Assembly: GCA_903869365.1 (NCBI GenBank)
Contig: CAIPYV010000033.1
Location: forward strand, 1 to 55,337
Origin: an uncultured Chlorobiaceae bacterium
GTDB taxonomy: Bacteria; Bacteroidota; Chlorobiia; Chlorobiales; Chlorobiaceae
Direction: 5' to 3'
Length of the DNA stretch: 55,337 nt
Under the pieces are notes generated by a model that ran no database searches, had not been told where the DNA came from, and was given only the letters and a program-made list of their open reading frames with translations. The translations under genes and the position numbers were made by a program. How positions within the stretch are numbered: the first letter of the stretch is position 1; each line of letters opens with the position of its first letter. Shown here in pieces: positions 53,438-55,337 of the stretch.

Positions 53438-55270
53438 ATGGCTGTAACCTGGCTGCATGTTTCAGACTTCCATTTGAGCGATAAAGGCCCCTACAATCAG
53501 GAGGTCATTCTTAATGCTCTTGTCTCCTCAGTAAAGCGCTTCAGAGCAGAGGGTCACAAGCCTGATCTCATCTTTGCAACCGGAGATATTGCTCAAAACG
53601 GAAAGGCTCAAGAGTACGCCTATGCAACAGAATTTTTCAATGCCCTGCTTGATGCTGCTGGGCTGGAAAAGGAGCGCCTGTTCATTGTTCCCGGCAACCA
53701 TGATGTTGACCGTAAGATGGGTAAAGGCCTTGCTCGAACACTCGACAGCAATGATGATGCCGATGAATATTTTGATCTCGAAACTCCTACACCTCATCTG
53801 ACTCAAAAACTTCAGGCTTTCTCAGTATGGTACAATGAGTATTTTAAGGGTATAAGAACATTTCCCACAAACACAACCTGCAGTCAGGTAGAAGTTCTCA
53901 CCATCAGGAATACACGGATCGCAGTTTTGCCCTTGAACAGCGCCCTCTTCTGCATTGACGATAATGATCATAATAAACTTTTCATCGGACGCCGTTGTCT
54001 GGATAGTGCTGTAAAGCAGTTACAATCTCAGGTTGAAGCCGATCTGAAAATTGCCCTTCTTCACCATCCCCTCGACTGGTTAAGCTCAATTGAACGAGCA
54101 AACATCAACGCAACTCTTGGAGCAGCAGTTGATCTGGTGCTTCAGGGTCACTATCACGAGACAGAGACAGAAGGTATTGCATCAGCGAATGGCGGATACC
54201 TTAAACTTGCAGCTGGAGCGGCCTACCAGACAAGGCAACATCCAAACAGTGCGATGTACGCCACGTTCGAAGGCAATCATGTAGAAATCTTTCCCATCCA
54301 CTACGTCGATAAACCCCGGGAAATATGGACTCTCGACACCGGCATTTTTCCAGCACCACTATATACCAAAAGCTTTCCGATTCCGGGACGTAATAATGCT
54401 GCTTCGCCATCGTCGCCTTCTCTTTCGCAACTACAAAAGACCGCAATATCTTTCCAGGTACCACCAAACTTTATCAATATCCGCGGTGCTCTTTTTACAA
54501 TGGGAAGCCCTGAAAGCGAAGTCGGCAGGAGAGACGACGAAACTGAACATCAGGTGAAGGTGAGTGATTTTTATCTATGCAGGTATGCGGTTACGGTTAC
54601 CGAGTTTCAGGAATTTATAGAAGCATCAGGGTATCGGACGGATGCCGAAAAGGGAAACGGAAGCTGGATGTATGAAGGAGCGGAATGGAAAGAGAAAGAG
54701 GGAATAAATTGGCGATATGGTGTATCAGGTATTGAGCGGAAAGCGGGCGAGTATAATCATCCAGTCGTGCATGTGAGTTGGAATGATGCTGATGCCTACT
54801 GCAAGTGGCGTACCGTAACAACAGGGAAAAAGTTTAGGTTGCCGACGGAGGCAGAGTGGGAGTATGCTTGCCGGGCAGGAACCACAACGCCGTTCAATAC
54901 CAGTGTTAATATAACAACCGATCAGGCAAACTATAACGGGAACTATCCGTATAACAATAATCGGGAAGGGTTGTTTAGGGAGAACACTGTTGCGGTTGAC
55001 ATGTTTGCCCCCAATGCGTGGGGATTGCATAACATGCATGGCAATGTCTGGGAGTGGTGCAGCGATTGGTATGGGGAAAAATACTATGATGAATGTAAGG
55101 CGAAAGGTATCGTTGATAATCCAGATGGCCCGAAAAAGGGTTCGTACCGTGTGATTCGTGGCGGGAGCTGGAACTACTCTGCCGGGGGCTGTCGGTCGGC
55201 TAATCGGAACAACTTCACCCCCGGCTACCGGGGCAACCGTGTTGGCTTCCGCCTGGTTTTCGTCCCGTAG
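53438..55270 (+). CDS. Metallophosphoesterase-FGE-sulfatase fusion, probable DGR target
   Basis: 610 residues. Domain 1 (about 1-270) is calcineurin-like: HVSDFHLSD, ATGDIAQNG, VPGNHDVDRK, LLHHPLD and LQGHYHET, all metal-ligand motifs kept. Linker about 300-345. Domain 2 (347-610) is a formylglycine-generating-enzyme/C-type-lectin-like fold: FTMGSPESEVGRRDDETEH, RLPTEAEWEYACRAG, GNVWEWCSDWYG, YRVIRGGSWNYSAGGCRSANR and GFRLVFVP. The end is typical of variable proteins of diversity-generating retroelements. No signal peptide. The fusion suggests a binding domain steering a phosphoesterase. Confidence 0.82.
   Translation: MAVTWLHVSDFHLSDKGPYNQEVILNALVSSVKRFRAEGHKPDLIFATGDIAQNGKAQEYAYATEFFNALLDAAGLEKERLFIVPGNHDVDRKMGKGLARTLDSNDDADEYFDLETPTPHLTQKLQAFSVWYNEYFKGIRTFPTNTTCSQVEVLTIRNTRIAVLPLNSALFCIDDNDHNKLFIGRRCLDSAVKQLQSQVEADLKIALLHHPLDWLSSIERANINATLGAAVDLVLQGHYHETETEGIASANGGYLKLAAGAAYQTRQHPNSAMYATFEGNHVEIFPIHYVDKPREIWTLDTGIFPAPLYTKSFPIPGRNNAASPSSPSLSQLQKTAISFQVPPNFINIRGALFTMGSPESEVGRRDDETEHQVKVSDFYLCRYAVTVTEFQEFIEASGYRTDAEKGNGSWMYEGAEWKEKEGINWRYGVSGIERKAGEYNHPVVHVSWNDADAYCKWRTVTTGKKFRLPTEAEWEYACRAGTTTPFNTSVNITTDQANYNGNYPYNNNREGLFRENTVAVDMFAPNAWGLHNMHGNVWEWCSDWYGEKYYDECKAKGIVDNPDGPKKGSYRVIRGGSWNYSAGGCRSANRNNFTPGYRGNRVGFRLVFVP
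55148..55270 (+). other. Candidate DGR variable region
   Basis: The 3' end of the fusion gene is GC-rich compared with the gene body and codes for GGSWNYSAGGCRSANRN, then GYRGNRVGFRLV. Ser/Tyr/Gly/Phe/Arg codons here (TAC, TTC, GGC, CGT) could come from AAC or AAT by change at A only, the signature of DGR mutagenesis. The template repeat and reverse transcriptase, if present, would lie beyond the window edge. Confidence 0.55.
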
Positions 55271-55337
55271 TCAGTTGGCTGATCATTCCGGCTTTGCTTT
55301 TGAGCGAGAGTGCAGTGCCAACATTTTGGTGAGCGGC

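Noticed and set aside
1-55337. CRISPR arrays, tRNA/rRNA genes, insertion sequences
   Set aside because: No spaced direct repeats, no cloverleaf-like sequence with conserved T-loop, and no transposase reading frame were seen.

Overview
The window reads as chromosome of a green sulfur bacterium (Chlorobiaceae). The pointers are a dsr cluster with the gene order known from this group, a soxJXYZAKBW cluster without soxCD, several sulfide:quinone-reductase-type flavoproteins, and a chlorosome envelope protein gene beside dsr. A sulfate-assimilation cassette together with sox and dsr is rare in the group; from memory it fits Pelodictyon/Chlorobium phaeoclathratiforme, but the species is not proven here. 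I saw no rRNA, tRNA or CRISPR array.

Layout. 1-4.5 kb: an RND/TolC efflux operon headed by a CsoR/CstR-type thiol repressor, divergent from a rhodanese. 5-9.2 kb: a cytochrome c/DUF4405 module, two DUF2892 genes, and an SQR-type flavoprotein followed by an unannotated, possibly frameshifted small reading frame. 9.3-12.3 kb: FISUMP lipoprotein, methyltransferase, SQR-like flavoprotein and OsmC. 12.4-14.1 kb: NifX-like gene and flavodiiron protein. 14.4-22.3 kb: methyltransferase, soxW-B-K-A-Z-Y-X-J and a periplasmic rhodanese. 22.5-23.7 kb: YeiH-type exporter and CsmB-like protein. 23.8-38.9 kb: dsrW, V, P, O, J, K, M, T, H, F, E, U, L, B, A, C, N, all on the minus strand and so transcribed from N to W. 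39-42 kb: tusA, dsrE2, a rhodanese and another SQR-like flavoprotein. 42.4-46.7 kb: assimilatory sulfate reduction (sulfite reductase, APS reductase, cysD, cysN with a degenerate APS-kinase domain). 46.7-49.2 kb: an HprK-like/ScmC-like protein with two paralogous Cys-rich peptides that look like RiPP precursors. 49.3-55.3 kb: SulP permease, a secreted unknown, rubrerythrin, a MntA-HepT pair, and a metallophosphoesterase-FGE fusion whose end looks like the variable region of a diversity-generating retroelement target.

How it works together. Sulfide is oxidised by SQR-type enzymes and thiosulfate by Sox. Stored or carried sulfur passes through rhodanese, TusA, DsrE2 and DsrEFH to DsrC, is oxidised by DsrAB with DsrL and the DsrMKJOP membrane complex, and siroheme is supplied by DsrV/W (and DsrN). 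The cys cassette makes sulfide for biosynthesis when reduced sulfur is short. A CstR-like sensor may link rhodanese, OsmC/SQR-like, flavodiiron and efflux genes through three matching operators.

Most notable: the three CstR-type operators, the Scm-like peptide locus, the probable retroelement variable region, the APS-kinase decay, and the small frame after the SQR gene.
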